Notes: generated from the letters alone by a model not told the origin. DNA of 64,000 nt from Stenotrophomonas sp. Ste86 (GCF_024519465.1 NZ_JALJRW010000001.1:124001-188000); one strand, 5' to 3'; numbered from the stretch's first letter, positions 54,427 through 63,586 are shown. Numbers and translations are program-made.

Positions 54427-54822
54427 ATGGCACAGGTCCAGATCGTTTCCGACGGCAGCAACTACCGCCACCGCATCCACAGTGGTGCCCATGAGCTGAT
54501 CGCCGATGAGCCGACCACGCTCGGCGGCCAGGGCGCCGGCATGGCGCCATTCGATCTGTACCTGGCCGCGCTATCGGCGTGCACCGCGATCACCCTGCGC
54601 ATGTATGCGGAAAAGAAAGGCTGGGCGCTGGGCGAGTTCCGCGCCGAGCTGTCGTCCGCGCGCGATGCGGCCGGCAAGCTGGTGGTGCATCGCATCCTGC
54701 ATGCGAGCGCGACACTCAGTGATGCGCAGTGGCAGCGCCTGCTGGAGGTGGTCGAAAAGACCCCGGTGACCCTGGTGATGCGCGAAGGCGCCTCCATCAC
54801 CAGTGCGCGTGGTGAGGGCTGA
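54427..54822 (+). CDS. OsmC-family protein
   Basis: 131 residues from 54427. The OsmC fold is seen in ADEPTTLGGQGAGMAPFDLY, LAALSACTAITLRMYAEKKG (first redox Cys) and the C-terminal TPVTLVMREGASI. The second catalytic Cys of peroxide-reducing OsmC/Ohr is not evident in the expected helix, so peroxidase activity is uncertain; many one-Cys members are simply OsmC-like. The stop codon sits in the loop of a hairpin that follows. Confidence 0.85.
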   Translation: MAQVQIVSDGSNYRHRIHSGAHELIADEPTTLGGQGAGMAPFDLYLAALSACTAITLRMYAEKKGWALGEFRAELSSARDAAGKLVVHRILHASATLSDAQWQRLLEVVEKTPVTLVMREGASITSARGEG

Positions 54823-54834
54823 AGCGCCCTCACC
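54811..54834 (+). terminator. Terminator hairpin overlapping the OsmC stop codon
   Basis: Arms GGTGAGGGC (54811-54819) and GCCCTCACC (54826-54834) with a 6-base loop TGAAGC that contains the TGA stop at 54820-54822. Downstream sequence has an A-run (CACAAAAAAG), not a U-run. Confidence 0.65.
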
Positions 54835-54937
54835 TGCCCGTCACACAAAAAAGAATGTGCGTGGCACTGCATCCGGTGCGTCGCTCCCCGCGTAGATACC
54901 CATGCGTCACTTGGACGCCACTGTCGGGAAGAAGCAC

Positions 54938-55534
54938 ATGAAAACCTCGTTCACCGGTCTGCTCCTGCTTGCCTGCCTTTCCACCGCCGCCGCCCCGCTC
55001 GCGTTCGCGCAGGCGCCGATGGCCAAGCCCGCCACCAGCATGGCGGCCAAATCCGCCAATCCGATGGTCGGTGGCGCAGCGATGTATGCCAACAAGGACA
55101 TCATCGATAACGCCGTCAATTCCAAGGACCACACCACGCTGGTCGCCGCAGTGAAGGCCGCTGGACTGGTGGAAACCCTGAAGGGTCCGGGCCCGTTCAC
55201 CGTGTTCGCCCCGACCAACGCCGCCTTCGCCGCACTGCCCAAGGGCACCGTCGAGGGGCTGCTGAAGCCGGAAAAGAAGGCCGACCTGACCAAGGTACTG
55301 ACCTATCACGTGGTGCCGGGTAACGTGGACAGCACCGCGCTGCTGGCCAAGATCAAGCAGGGCGGCGGCAAGGCGTCGTTGACCACCGTGCAGGGTGAAG
55401 CGTTGACCGCACGCCAGGTCGGCAAGGGCATCACCGTCACCGACAGCAAGGGCAACACCGCACACGTCACCATCGCCGATGTGCGTCAGAGCAACGGCGT
55501 GATCCACGTGATCGACAAGGTGCTGATGCCGTAA
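54938..55534 (+). CDS. Exported fasciclin-domain protein
   Basis: 198 residues. Signal peptide to about residue 24 (LLACLSTAAAPLAFAQ), then one fasciclin (FAS1) domain: LVAAVKAAGLVETLKGPGPF, TVFAPTNAAFAALPKGTVEG, LTYHVVPGNVDST and the closing NGVIHVIDKVLMP. Secreted or periplasmic single-FAS1 proteins of this kind are common in proteobacteria and are linked to adhesion. Start at 54938 is chosen because only it begins the signal peptide. Confidence 0.9.
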   Translation: MKTSFTGLLLLACLSTAAAPLAFAQAPMAKPATSMAAKSANPMVGGAAMYANKDIIDNAVNSKDHTTLVAAVKAAGLVETLKGPGPFTVFAPTNAAFAALPKGTVEGLLKPEKKADLTKVLTYHVVPGNVDSTALLAKIKQGGGKASLTTVQGEALTARQVGKGITVTDSKGNTAHVTIADVRQSNGVIHVIDKVLMP

Positions 55535-55729
55535 CCGTCACGCAACGGCACGGGGGCTCGGGCAGGTTCATCCAGAGGGTGACCTGGCCCGCCGCCCCAG
55601 TGCGATGACGGGGGAGACATCCCGCGGGGGCGACGAGCCAGGTCAAAAGCCGCTCCGATCGATGCGGACCAACCGCATCCATCCGGAGCCAGACGGGGGA
55701 GGACGCGCGGCCACCTGCCGCGCAACGGC

Positions 55730-56593
55730 TCAGCGGGGCTGCGCCAGACCAGAAATTTCCACACGGCGATTCGGCGCCAGGCAGGCGATCACCGCCTGGC
55801 GGTCGCCCTGCATGCACTGCACCAATGGGTCGGACTTGCCGCGTCCTTCGGCAATGATCGCCGCGGCGGGCACCCCGCCCTGCACCAACGCGTCGCGAAC
55901 CGCATCTGCACGCCGTTGCGACAGCAGCAGGTTGTAGCTGTCGCTGCCAATGCGATCGGTGTAGCCCAGCACCTGGATGGTCTGGGTCTGGCTGGCGCTG
56001 CGCACCTGCTGCAGCAATCCTTCCACGCTACGCCGACCCACATCGGTCAGCACCGCACTATCAAAACCGAACAACGCATCGGCCGATAGCCGCACCGGGT
56101 CGGCCGGCATCGGTGCCGGACGCGGCGGCGGCGGCGGGGGTGCCGGCGGTTGCAGCAACGCGGCGCAGGCCTGCGGCTTCCAGTAGCCGGCCTGGGCGAT
56201 GCCCTTGCTGTCGAAGTGCACCTGGAACTGGCAGGTGAAGTAGTCCCCGCCCGGCGTGCTGCGGAAGTTGAAGAGATAGTTCCACTCGCGCACGCCCCAC
56301 ATTCCTTCGCCGAAATGCGGCGTGCCCAACAGCGTGTGGAGCTGGCGCTTGCTCATCCCGCGCGCGAACAGGCGCAGGTTGTCCAGGTCGACGAACAGGC
56401 CTTCCTTGAGCGTGGCGCGCCCCGGATCGGGGAAGGCCACCTCGCCGTCCTGCGTGCCGGGCATCGCTTCGGCGGAGACCAGCTGCTTGTGCCTGCCGCC
56501 GCTGGCGCAGGCGCTGAACAGCAGCACCGCCAGGCACAGTGACAGCGAGCGCAGCAACGGCGCCGGGTCATGGGTGTTGGATGCTGCGGACAT
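55730..56593 (-). CDS. tpgA: TpgA-like SmpA/OmlA-OmpA outer-membrane protein
   Basis: 287 residues. Lipobox FSAC at about Cys28. N-terminal SmpA/OmlA (BamE-like) fold at 58-130 (LRLFARGMSKRQLHTLLGTP, MWGVREWNYLFNF), a Pro-rich linker, then an OmpA peptidoglycan-binding domain (ALFGFDSAVLTDVGRRSVEG, GYTDRIGSDSYNLLLSQRRA, RRVEISG). This two-domain architecture, placed directly behind a trimeric autotransporter gene, matches TpgA of Acinetobacter, which binds AtaA. It probably anchors the autotransporter above to the peptidoglycan. The name rests on architecture and synteny. Confidence 0.82.
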   Translation of the reverse strand: MSAASNTHDPAPLLRSLSLCLAVLLFSACASGGRHKQLVSAEAMPGTQDGEVAFPDPGRATLKEGLFVDLDNLRLFARGMSKRQLHTLLGTPHFGEGMWGVREWNYLFNFRSTPGGDYFTCQFQVHFDSKGIAQAGYWKPQACAALLQPPAPPPPPPRPAPMPADPVRLSADALFGFDSAVLTDVGRRSVEGLLQQVRSASQTQTIQVLGYTDRIGSDSYNLLLSQRRADAVRDALVQGGVPAAAIIAEGRGKSDPLVQCMQGDRQAVIACLAPNRRVEISGLAQPR

Positions 56594-56689
56594 GGATTCC
56601 CCCTTGTGCGCGGAGTCGCGCTGGAATCCCCGGCGCCGCCGACGGCGGTCACCGGGAACGATCACTGCAGAGTGCTCGCGATTCCGGCA

Positions 56690-59600
56690 TCACCACTGGA
56701 TGCCGGCGCCGACCGAGACACCGCCTTCGCCGCGGCTGTTGGTGGTACCGGCCACCTTGTAGATCCACCGACCGCCTTCGGACACTCCCGAGATGCCCAC
56801 CGCCACGCCCGATTCGCCGTTGTAGCTGCCCGCCGCGACCGCGGCCATGCTGCGGCCGGCTTCATAGGGCTGCGGCAACCCGGCCACCGCCATCGCGGCG
56901 GCAACGCCGGCCGAGGCACGGTCATCGGTGCGGCGCAGGTTGCGGTCGAACGAATCGAAGCGCTCGTCGGTATAGGCCTTGGACCAGTCCAGGCTCTGGT
57001 TCATCCCCGCACGCAGCTGGTCCACGTTGACCGCATCGGTGCCGGCGGTACCGGCGGCGACGTTGCGCACGGTGGTCGGCCCGGTGCTGGTGCTGCCCAA
57101 GGTGACGCTGTTGAGGTTGGTGGCGCCGTTGACGGTGGTGTCGTAGCGGATCGTGCCCTGCTGCGAGGCCTGCAGCTGGCGCACGTTGACCGCGTCGGTG
57201 GCGGCGCTGCCATCGCCGACGTGGGTGATCTGGCGCTCGGCACCGGCGCTGCCGACCGAGACCGTGTTGTCACGATCGGCCACCGATCCCGCGCCCAGCG
57301 CCACCGTGTTGCTGGCCTGCGCGCTGGCACCATTGCCCAATGCGGTGCTGTTGGCCCCGGCGGCGGTCGAGCCGACGCCACCGGCGGCCGCGTTGGCACC
57401 GGTCGCCGCCGGCGCGGCCAGGTTGTTGCTGTTGTTGACCTGGAACATGCCCGAGGTGCCGTTGTTGATGTTGTTGATCTGCGTGTCGGTGTAGGCCTTG
57501 GACTGGTCGATGGCGTAGGTCACGCCGTTCTGCAGCTGGCCGACGTTGACCGCGTCGTAGCGGTCAGAGCCATCGGCCACGTGGGTCACCTTGCGTTCGC
57601 CACCGGTGCTGCCCACCGCCACTTCACCTGCCGAGTTGCTGCCACCGGCCGCGCCATACGCAGCGGTGTAGCCGCTCTGCGCGCCCACGCTGGCCACCGA
57701 GCCGGCGCCCAGCGCGACGCTGTTGTCGGCACTGGCGCTGGCGCCGTCGCCGATCGCGGTGCTGCCACTGCCGCTGGCCGAGGCCACCGGACCGATGGCG
57801 ATGCTGTTGGCGCCGCTGGCGCTGGCAGCGGTCTTGGTCGAGTTGACCTGCACGAACGGGTTGGCCGCGCCCGGCTGGATCTGGTTGATGCGGGTGTTGA
57901 GGCTGACCAGCGAATCGTCGACGGCGGCAAAGGCAACAGTGACGTTGCTGTAGTCGTTGCTCAGCACGCTGCCATCGGTGGCGATGGAGGAGATGCTGAA
58001 GGTCGGCGCGGTCCACAGGTTGGTGGCGGGATCGAAGCTGGTGGTGCCGCCGAAGTAGCCGATGAACGCGTTGTTGGTCTGGAACAGCTGGTTGCCGGTC
58101 ACCGCATCGCGGCTGCCGGCGAGCAGGTTGCCGTCGGCCAGGTTGGTCAGCGCCACCGCCGCACCGCCGCCGGTGCCGGTCAGGGTGACCGTGTCGGTGG
58201 CGTTGCCGGCGCCATCGACGTCGTATTTCACCGCCAGCTTGTCCACCGCGTCGCTCTGGTCGGCGACATTGGCCAGCGACTGGCTGACCGCGTCGAAGGC
58301 CGTACCCACATCGCTATAGTCACCCGCCGTCACCTGGCCCGTGCTGGACACCGAGTTGATCGTGTAGGTGGGCGCGCTGAGCACGCCGTTGACGTCCACC
58401 GCCGCACCGCCGCCCAGATGCGTGGCCAACGCCTGGCTGGCATTGAACAGCTGCGCGCCGTTGATGGCCTCGGTGCTTACTGCGGTCACCGCACCGGCGC
58501 TGAGATTGCCCAGACGGGTGGTCCCGGTGCCATTGCCGAGCGTGGCACTGGCGTAATTGACGCTGCCGTCGGGGTTTTCGTCATAGCGCAGTGCGCCCTG
58601 CTCGGATGCCTGCAACTGGCCCATGTTGGCCGCGTCGGTGGCCAGCGTACCGGCGGCGACGTTCACCACCTGGCGCTCACTGCCCACTGCGCCCACGGAC
58701 ACCGTACCGTCGCGGTCGGCCACGGCACCGGCACCGACGGCGATGGCGTTGGCGGCCGTCGCCGAGGCGCCCGTCCCCACCGCGATGCTGTCCAGCCCGA
58801 CCGCAGCCGCGGCCAGCCCGATCGAATTGACCTTGAGGTACTTGCTGCCGATCCCATTGCGGATGTCGGTGATCTGGCTGTTGAGGTTCACCAGCGAACC
58901 ATCCACCGCCGAGAACGCGTCGGTGGCGTTGTCGTACACGCCCTGGGCGATCGCGCCGCCGTTGGACACGGTGGTGATCGCAAAGCTCGGCGCGGTCCAG
59001 GCGCCGGTGGCCGGGTCGAACGCGGTCAGCCCGCCGAAGTAGTCGACGATCGCCTGGTTGCTGGAGAACAGCTGCGCGCCGTTGACCGCTTCGGTACTGG
59101 CCACTCCGATCGCGCCCGGGGCCAGGTTGCCCAGCGTGGTGGTACCGGTGCCGCCGCCGAGCGTGATGCGGCGGTAGTTGGCGCCACCGGCGCCGTCATC
59201 GTCATAGGTCACCGCGAAACCGTCCAGCGCATCGATCTGGTTGATCGCACCCTGCAACTGGCCGACGTTGACCGCGTCGGTGGCCAGGCTGCCGGCCGCC
59301 ACGTTGGTGATCTGGCGCTCGCCCCCGGCAAAACCGACGGAGACTTCGCCTGCGGAGATCTGCGGCGTGTTCAGGCCATACGCGCTGTAACTGGCCTGCG
59401 CGCCGCGGTTGGCCACCGTGCGGTAGCCCAGCGCCACGCTGTTGGCCTGGGTGGAGGTCGCCTCCGCGCCCAGCAGCACCTGGCCGTTGGCCGTGCCCTT
59501 GGCGCTGTCGCCGACCACCACCGAGTGGCCCATACGCGCGGCATAGTCGGCGGTGGGCACGCCGGTGGGGTCGTTCGGATCGTTCTGCCCTGCCCCGGGG

Positions 59601-61273
59601 AAGGCCACGTTGGCATCCACCTGCGCCAGCTCGTGGCGCGCATTCGCACCGATCACCACTTCGCGCGAGCCATTGGCATAAGCGCCGTCGCCGACCAGCA
59701 CCTGGTAGTCCTGCGCGGCGTTGACCGCCCAGCAATCGATGCTGGCCACCAGCAGGTCCACGCACTTGTTGGACCAGCCCGGGGCCTGGTCGGGCAGCAA
59801 CAGGCCGAGCAGGCCGTTGGGATTGCCGTTGTTGATGTTGTAGATGTAGCTGTCGGAGGTGACACCGCCGATCAGGGTCAGGTGCGAGCTGCCACCGGTG
59901 GCGGCCCCGCCCAGCCCGTTCAGCAGCGTGCCGGCCGGGGTCAGGTTCACCACCGGCAGACCCAGTACGTTGGTCACCGAATAGGTCTGCATGACATTGG
60001 CGCTGTTGACGGCCAGGTTGCCGTTGCGCACGTAGCCATCGCCCCCAAGCAGGCCCTGCGCGGTCGGGCCGACCAGCGTGGACAGCGAGCCCACCAGGCC
60101 GCCGGTGCCGATGATCAGCCCGGCATTGGGATCGGCCGGTGCCGGTGCCTTGGGATGCCCCGGCGGCAGCGAGGTCGGCGCCGGGAAGATCACCCCGCCT
60201 ACGCCGCCGACGATGTTGCCGACCGTGTTGCCCACGCCACCGACCACATTGCCGACGGTATTGCTGACACCGCCGACGACGTTGCCGAGCGTGTCGGTGA
60301 CCCCGCCCACGACATTGCCCACCGTGTTGCCGACGCCGCCGAGCAGGTCGCCCACCCCGCCGAGGAGACCGCCGGAGGCTGCGGTCGGCGACAGCGTCAA
60401 CGCGCTGGTCTGCATCAGGCCCGCGTTGGCATCCACCAGTTTCTGGTTGCGGTCGGCATCGACCACCGCATGCGCCAGCGCATCCACCTTCACGCCACCG
60501 GCGACGCCGGTCACCAGGGTCGCGTTGACCGCGTCGTCCACCCCAGCGCTGACGGTTTCGCGGGCGCCGATCGCCGCGCTCGCGTCCACGTTCGCCTTGC
60601 CATCGACCTGCGCGGCCAGCGCATGACCTGTACCGGCGTCGACCGTCGCGGCCGCACCACCGCTCGCTGCGCCCTCCAGCTTCAGCGTGTCCACGGTAGC
60701 GCTCGTGGTCAGTGCCGACTTCGCCTGCACCGACGCCTTCGGTGCCACCGCCACCGCCGCGTGGACGCCGTTGTCGAGCTTCAGGACCGGCGTGCCGCCG
60801 ACCGAAACCCCCAGCGCGGTCGCGGCGGTCGCCGTCGCGCCCGGCACGCCGACCTGCCGCGGCAGTGCCGCCTGCACGCTGCTGCCAACCTGCACACCCA
60901 ACAGCGCGTTCGCCCCACCGGCGGCCTTGCCGAGTCCCAGGTTCAGATTGACATTGGCATCGGCGCTGAGCGCGGGGGAGCTGTCGCGGGTACGCACCAC
61001 CGCTGCCAGCGCGGTGTCCGCATCCACCTTGACCGGCAGCGGCGCGTATTTGGCCGTCAGGGCATCCAGGTCGCTGCGGGTCTGGCTTTCACCGGCCAGT
61101 GCCGTGCCGCTGCACAGGGCCAGTGCCAGGCCCATCGACAGCAGTGAGAGCGGGACCTTCAGATGCACCACGACGGGGCCGGCCACCAGGCTGCCGCGTG
61201 AGGTGGCCACTTCGGAGACGACCACCAGGGCATTCAGCCGGTGGCTCCAGACCAGTCGAAAAATACGGTTCAT
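56690..61273 (-). CDS. Trimeric autotransporter adhesin (YadA/Hia type)
   Basis: 1527 residues. N-terminal extended signal peptide (MNRIFRLVWSHRLNALVVVS, ESPR type). Residues 55-300 are Ala/Val-rich with no clear head repeats; 300-365 hold about six 11-residue GGVGNTVGNVV-like repeats; 365-1440 contain YadA-type head repeats and several neck motifs (ERQITNVAAGSLATDAVNVG, ERQVVNVAAGTLATDAANMG, ERKVTHVADG, ERQITHVGDGSAATDAVNV). The last 80 residues are the YadA anchor ending in GGVSVGAGIQW. A Cys pair at about 503 and 512 (KCVDLLVASIDCW) is unusual. Followed by the TpgA-like gene. Confidence 0.93.
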   Translation of the reverse strand: MNRIFRLVWSHRLNALVVVSEVATSRGSLVAGPVVVHLKVPLSLLSMGLALALCSGTALAGESQTRSDLDALTAKYAPLPVKVDADTALAAVVRTRDSSPALSADANVNLNLGLGKAAGGANALLGVQVGSSVQAALPRQVGVPGATATAATALGVSVGGTPVLKLDNGVHAAVAVAPKASVQAKSALTTSATVDTLKLEGAASGGAAATVDAGTGHALAAQVDGKANVDASAAIGARETVSAGVDDAVNATLVTGVAGGVKVDALAHAVVDADRNQKLVDANAGLMQTSALTLSPTAASGGLLGGVGDLLGGVGNTVGNVVGGVTDTLGNVVGGVSNTVGNVVGGVGNTVGNIVGGVGGVIFPAPTSLPPGHPKAPAPADPNAGLIIGTGGLVGSLSTLVGPTAQGLLGGDGYVRNGNLAVNSANVMQTYSVTNVLGLPVVNLTPAGTLLNGLGGAATGGSSHLTLIGGVTSDSYIYNINNGNPNGLLGLLLPDQAPGWSNKCVDLLVASIDCWAVNAAQDYQVLVGDGAYANGSREVVIGANARHELAQVDANVAFPGAGQNDPNDPTGVPTADYAARMGHSVVVGDSAKGTANGQVLLGAEATSTQANSVALGYRTVANRGAQASYSAYGLNTPQISAGEVSVGFAGGERQITNVAAGSLATDAVNVGQLQGAINQIDALDGFAVTYDDDGAGGANYRRITLGGGTGTTTLGNLAPGAIGVASTEAVNGAQLFSSNQAIVDYFGGLTAFDPATGAWTAPSFAITTVSNGGAIAQGVYDNATDAFSAVDGSLVNLNSQITDIRNGIGSKYLKVNSIGLAAAAVGLDSIAVGTGASATAANAIAVGAGAVADRDGTVSVGAVGSERQVVNVAAGTLATDAANMGQLQASEQGALRYDENPDGSVNYASATLGNGTGTTRLGNLSAGAVTAVSTEAINGAQLFNASQALATHLGGGAAVDVNGVLSAPTYTINSVSSTGQVTAGDYSDVGTAFDAVSQSLANVADQSDAVDKLAVKYDVDGAGNATDTVTLTGTGGGAAVALTNLADGNLLAGSRDAVTGNQLFQTNNAFIGYFGGTTSFDPATNLWTAPTFSISSIATDGSVLSNDYSNVTVAFAAVDDSLVSLNTRINQIQPGAANPFVQVNSTKTAASASGANSIAIGPVASASGSGSTAIGDGASASADNSVALGAGSVASVGAQSGYTAAYGAAGGSNSAGEVAVGSTGGERKVTHVADGSDRYDAVNVGQLQNGVTYAIDQSKAYTDTQINNINNGTSGMFQVNNSNNLAAPAATGANAAAGGVGSTAAGANSTALGNGASAQASNTVALGAGSVADRDNTVSVGSAGAERQITHVGDGSAATDAVNVRQLQASQQGTIRYDTTVNGATNLNSVTLGSTSTGPTTVRNVAAGTAGTDAVNVDQLRAGMNQSLDWSKAYTDERFDSFDRNLRRTDDRASAGVAAAMAVAGLPQPYEAGRSMAAVAAGSYNGESGVAVGISGVSEGGRWIYKVAGTTNSRGEGGVSVGAGIQW
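60190..60375 (-). repeat. In-gene 33-bp repeat coding GGVGNTVGNVV-like units
   Basis: Within the autotransporter gene, about six tandem 33-bp units code for GGV-x-N/D-T-V/L-G-N-V/I-V. Copies differ at a few residues (GVTDTLGNVV, GVSNTVGNVV, GVGNTVGNIV), so they are older than a simple slippage tract. Such a Gly/Val stalk may vary in copy number between strains. Confidence 0.7.
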
Positions 61274-61372
61274 CAGGTATTCCCCCGTGTACGGACGATG
61301 TGGACTGCATCAGCCATGCCTTGCGGCACTTGGATGTCATTACAGTCGCCACGTCATCGGCGGGGCACTTCA

Positions 61373-61454
61373 TTCCGGCAGCACATGCGTGCGTTCCGGC
61401 AAGACAAGAACGATAACCGGCAGCGGCATGCGCAATTCCGGCAGATTGCCGGAA
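61373..61454. promoter_or_regulatory. Array of TTCCGGCA boxes with 21-bp period
   Basis: Direct boxes TTCCGGCA at 61373, 61394 and 61436 and AACCGGCA at 61415, each exactly 21 bp (two helical turns) from the next, and an inverted TGCCGGAA at 61447-61454 that makes TTCCGGCA-GAT-TGCCGGAA with the last one. The array lies 100-181 bp before the autotransporter start and 46 bp after the araC stop. It is a strong candidate binding array for the AraC protein. Confidence 0.7.
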
Positions 61455-61499
61455 ACGTGCATGGCGGGCGGCGGCAGCGCAGGCAAAGGGATGAAACGA

Positions 61500-62678
61500 T
61501 CAGGCGGGGCTGCCGATCTGGGCCGGCGCACGCATCAGCGTGTCGCGCGGCAGCTCGCCGAACACGCGCCGATAGTTGTCGGCAAACCGCGACAGATCCC
61601 ACAGGCCACAGCTGAGCGCCACCGCCTTGACCGACTTGCGGCTCGAGTCTGCCATCGACAACCCACGGCAGGCCGCGCACAGGCGCAGCATCGACAGATA
61701 GCGGTTTGGCGAGGTGCCGAACAAGTCCTCGAAAGCGTAGCGCAGGGCGCGCTCACTGACGCCTGCGGCGTCGCAGATTTCATGCATGTAGATATAGCGA
61801 CGCAGGTTGAGCCGCATGAAATTCTCGGCGCGCTGCGCGATCAGGTAATGCGCACGGCGGGCGCGCGTATTGGATGGCCGGTCCTCGCTGCCGGCGCCCA
61901 GCAGTGCATGGATGTGCGCGTGCAACACCGATTCCACCGCATCGGCAGGCAGCAGCCCGCCCGGTTGGGCCAGGTGTTCGTGCAGGTCGGCATAGCGCTG
62001 CGGCAGCGCCGACCCGCCAGGTGCGCAATCCACGTTGAACAGCGACAGCGCCTGCCCCGACGGCAACGTGTTGCGCAGGCTGAGTTCGGTCAGCTTGCGC
62101 TGCACGCGCTGCATCGGCGCCAGCAGCAGGCTCAGATGCGTACCCGCGCTAAGCGTGAACTCGCTGATGCCCTCCGGCAGCACGGTGACGGCCATGCCAG
62201 CACTGAGTGGGATGCCGTGGCACCAGCTTTGACCTTCCTCGGTGGCGTGGATGAAGCCCAGCAGGCACCAGTCCTGCGGCAGCATGAAGCGCCCACGGAA
62301 ATGGAAGCCGCACTGCGCGGTGCAGAACAGGGCCTCGTCGTGCACGCGCGAATGCAGGCTCGCGCGCGGACCGTTGCCGTCCAGCAGGACCATCTCCAGG
62401 TCGCAGACGCGCAGCACGCCGCTCAGCGTGGCCAGGTCATAAGGCCTGAGCGCGCCGTCGCCGTTGTCGTCCACTACACCATCTACCATGACAGTGATGC
62501 CCCCTTGCGCCTGGATGCGCGCGACGCCGGTCAAACCGGCTGCGCCCGTTTCGTCCTGAATGTCCTCGGCCAATGCCCTGCATAAACCCGCCACCGGCCG
62601 CCAGCGCGGCAACGGGAAACAATGAAATGTCCTTCCTGCATATTGCGCGCGGGTCGACGCCCGATTATCGATGCGCAT
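61500..62678 (-). CDS. AraC-family transcriptional regulator
   Basis: 392 residues from the ATG at 62678; a TTG nine bases upstream is possible. An N-terminal cupin-like sensor region (about 90-230, GIPLSAGMAVTVLPEGISEF) precedes two AraC helix-turn-helix units at about 300-390: YIYMHEICDAAGVSERALRY, FEDLFGTSPNRYLSMLRLCA, and KAVALSCGLWDLSRFADNYR, RRVFGELP. It lies upstream of the autotransporter gene on the same strand, with the box array between. Likely the activator of the adhesin locus. Confidence 0.9.
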   Translation of the reverse strand: MRIDNRASTRAQYAGRTFHCFPLPRWRPVAGLCRALAEDIQDETGAAGLTGVARIQAQGGITVMVDGVVDDNGDGALRPYDLATLSGVLRVCDLEMVLLDGNGPRASLHSRVHDEALFCTAQCGFHFRGRFMLPQDWCLLGFIHATEEGQSWCHGIPLSAGMAVTVLPEGISEFTLSAGTHLSLLLAPMQRVQRKLTELSLRNTLPSGQALSLFNVDCAPGGSALPQRYADLHEHLAQPGGLLPADAVESVLHAHIHALLGAGSEDRPSNTRARRAHYLIAQRAENFMRLNLRRYIYMHEICDAAGVSERALRYAFEDLFGTSPNRYLSMLRLCAACRGLSMADSSRKSVKAVALSCGLWDLSRFADNYRRVFGELPRDTLMRAPAQIGSPA

Positions 62679-62687
62679 TTTCGGCAA

Positions 62688-63275
62688 GTATGCATGAACT
62701 CGCCGGAAGGTAAACCCACCGCCGCAGCGGGCTCTGCGCGTGAAGAAAACACCTTGAAACAGCTTGGAACGGTCTAAATTACGCGTCAGAAATCCGTCAT
62801 CACTCTCTCATCACGCTATAAACACACCTCTTTCACTTTATAAACATTAAATGTTGGTCAACGCCCACGCATGGATAAAGGGCGAGCCGCAGCGGTTAAA
62901 GTCGAACGCATCGCTGCCTATGATTGAATTGAATACTGTTGATCGCGCCGGACTTTCCGGCAGGCACGCATCCCGGCAGTTCCATGGCGGAAACCGGGTA
63001 TGCACGACAGGGGGAAGCAATGCAGACGCTCAGGGATGTGACGCTGTTCCCAAATCAACATGCGCTGGCGAAGACGCCGCGCGGTGCGACGCTGCCTGCT
63101 CCGCCCTTCCCGCACATGGCCTGCCTGGCAATGCCCAGGTAGGCCTGCGGCCGCAGGCGCGGCCGCTTCCTGCGCACGGAGCGCGCAGGCCACAGGATGG
63201 ATCCGGCGGAGCCGGAGATCCCCCATCCATACGCAGGCAGTCCCATTGATTGACCGGAACAGGGAGTAGACCGTC
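62688..63275. other. Long gene-free region between araC and flp
   Basis: 588 bp without a convincing gene. The first part (62760-62860) is AT-rich and has TATAAACA twice, 22 bp apart (62817 and 62839), and a perfect AACATT-A-AATGTT palindrome (62843-62855), which look like promoter or regulator-binding elements. Further on lie a 16-bp perfect palindrome GCCTGCGGCCGCAGGC (63143-63158) and an imperfect GGATCCGGC/GCCGGAGATCC hairpin (63199-63221). It could be a long flp leader. Short open frames here have no good start signals. Confidence 0.5.
62701..62708 (-). promoter_or_regulatory. Isolated TTCCGGCG box before araC
   Basis: On the minus strand TTCCGGCG, close to the TTCCGGCA boxes of the autotransporter promoter, lies 22 bp before the araC start. 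It could allow autoregulation. A single 8-mer is weak evidence on its own. Confidence 0.3.
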
Positions 63276-63476
63276 ATGAAAGCCTCCATCCGCAGTTTCC
63301 TCGCCGAAGAAGACGGCGTCACCGCGCTCGAATACGGCATCCTCGCCGCCGTGATCGCCGGCGTCCTGGTGGTCGCCGCGAAGACCGGCCTCAGCGATAT
63401 GTTCACCTCGCTGTTCGCCAAGCTCAAAACACTGGTTGAAAGCGCCGGCGGTGGCAGCGCCCCGTCGACCGGCTGA
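63276..63476 (+). CDS. flp: Flp-type IVb pilin
   Basis: 66 residues. The N-terminal leader MKASIRSFLAEEDGVTALEY contains the Flp motif: cleavage after the Gly of EEDG, then a mature protein starting VTALEYGILAAVIAGVLVV with the conserved Glu-Tyr pair. The Ser/Gly-rich end (GGGSAPSTG) is typical. It is the structural subunit of the Tad pilus for surface adhesion. GGGAG ribosome-binding site upstream. Followed by the prepilin peptidase. Confidence 0.95.
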   Translation: MKASIRSFLAEEDGVTALEYGILAAVIAGVLVVAAKTGLSDMFTSLFAKLKTLVESAGGGSAPSTG

Positions 63477-63586
63477 TCGGCGCCGCGCTCCCGCAAGCAC
63501 TGCGACTGCAGGCTGTGCGCCTGCGGCGATGCCAACGGTTTACCGCTGTTCCCCGGTTCGATGCGCTATCACGGAGGACCCATCGG

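Noticed and set aside
56570-61147. A 1525-codon open frame on the plus strand opposite the autotransporter gene
   Set aside because: It mirrors the strong codon bias of the real gene on the minus strand, gives Arg/His/Gly-rich low-complexity protein and no domain, so it is an antisense shadow.
62851-63249. Short plus-strand open frames between araC and flp
   Set aside because: No ribosome site, no stable start choice and no recognisable protein; treated as leader or intergenic DNA.
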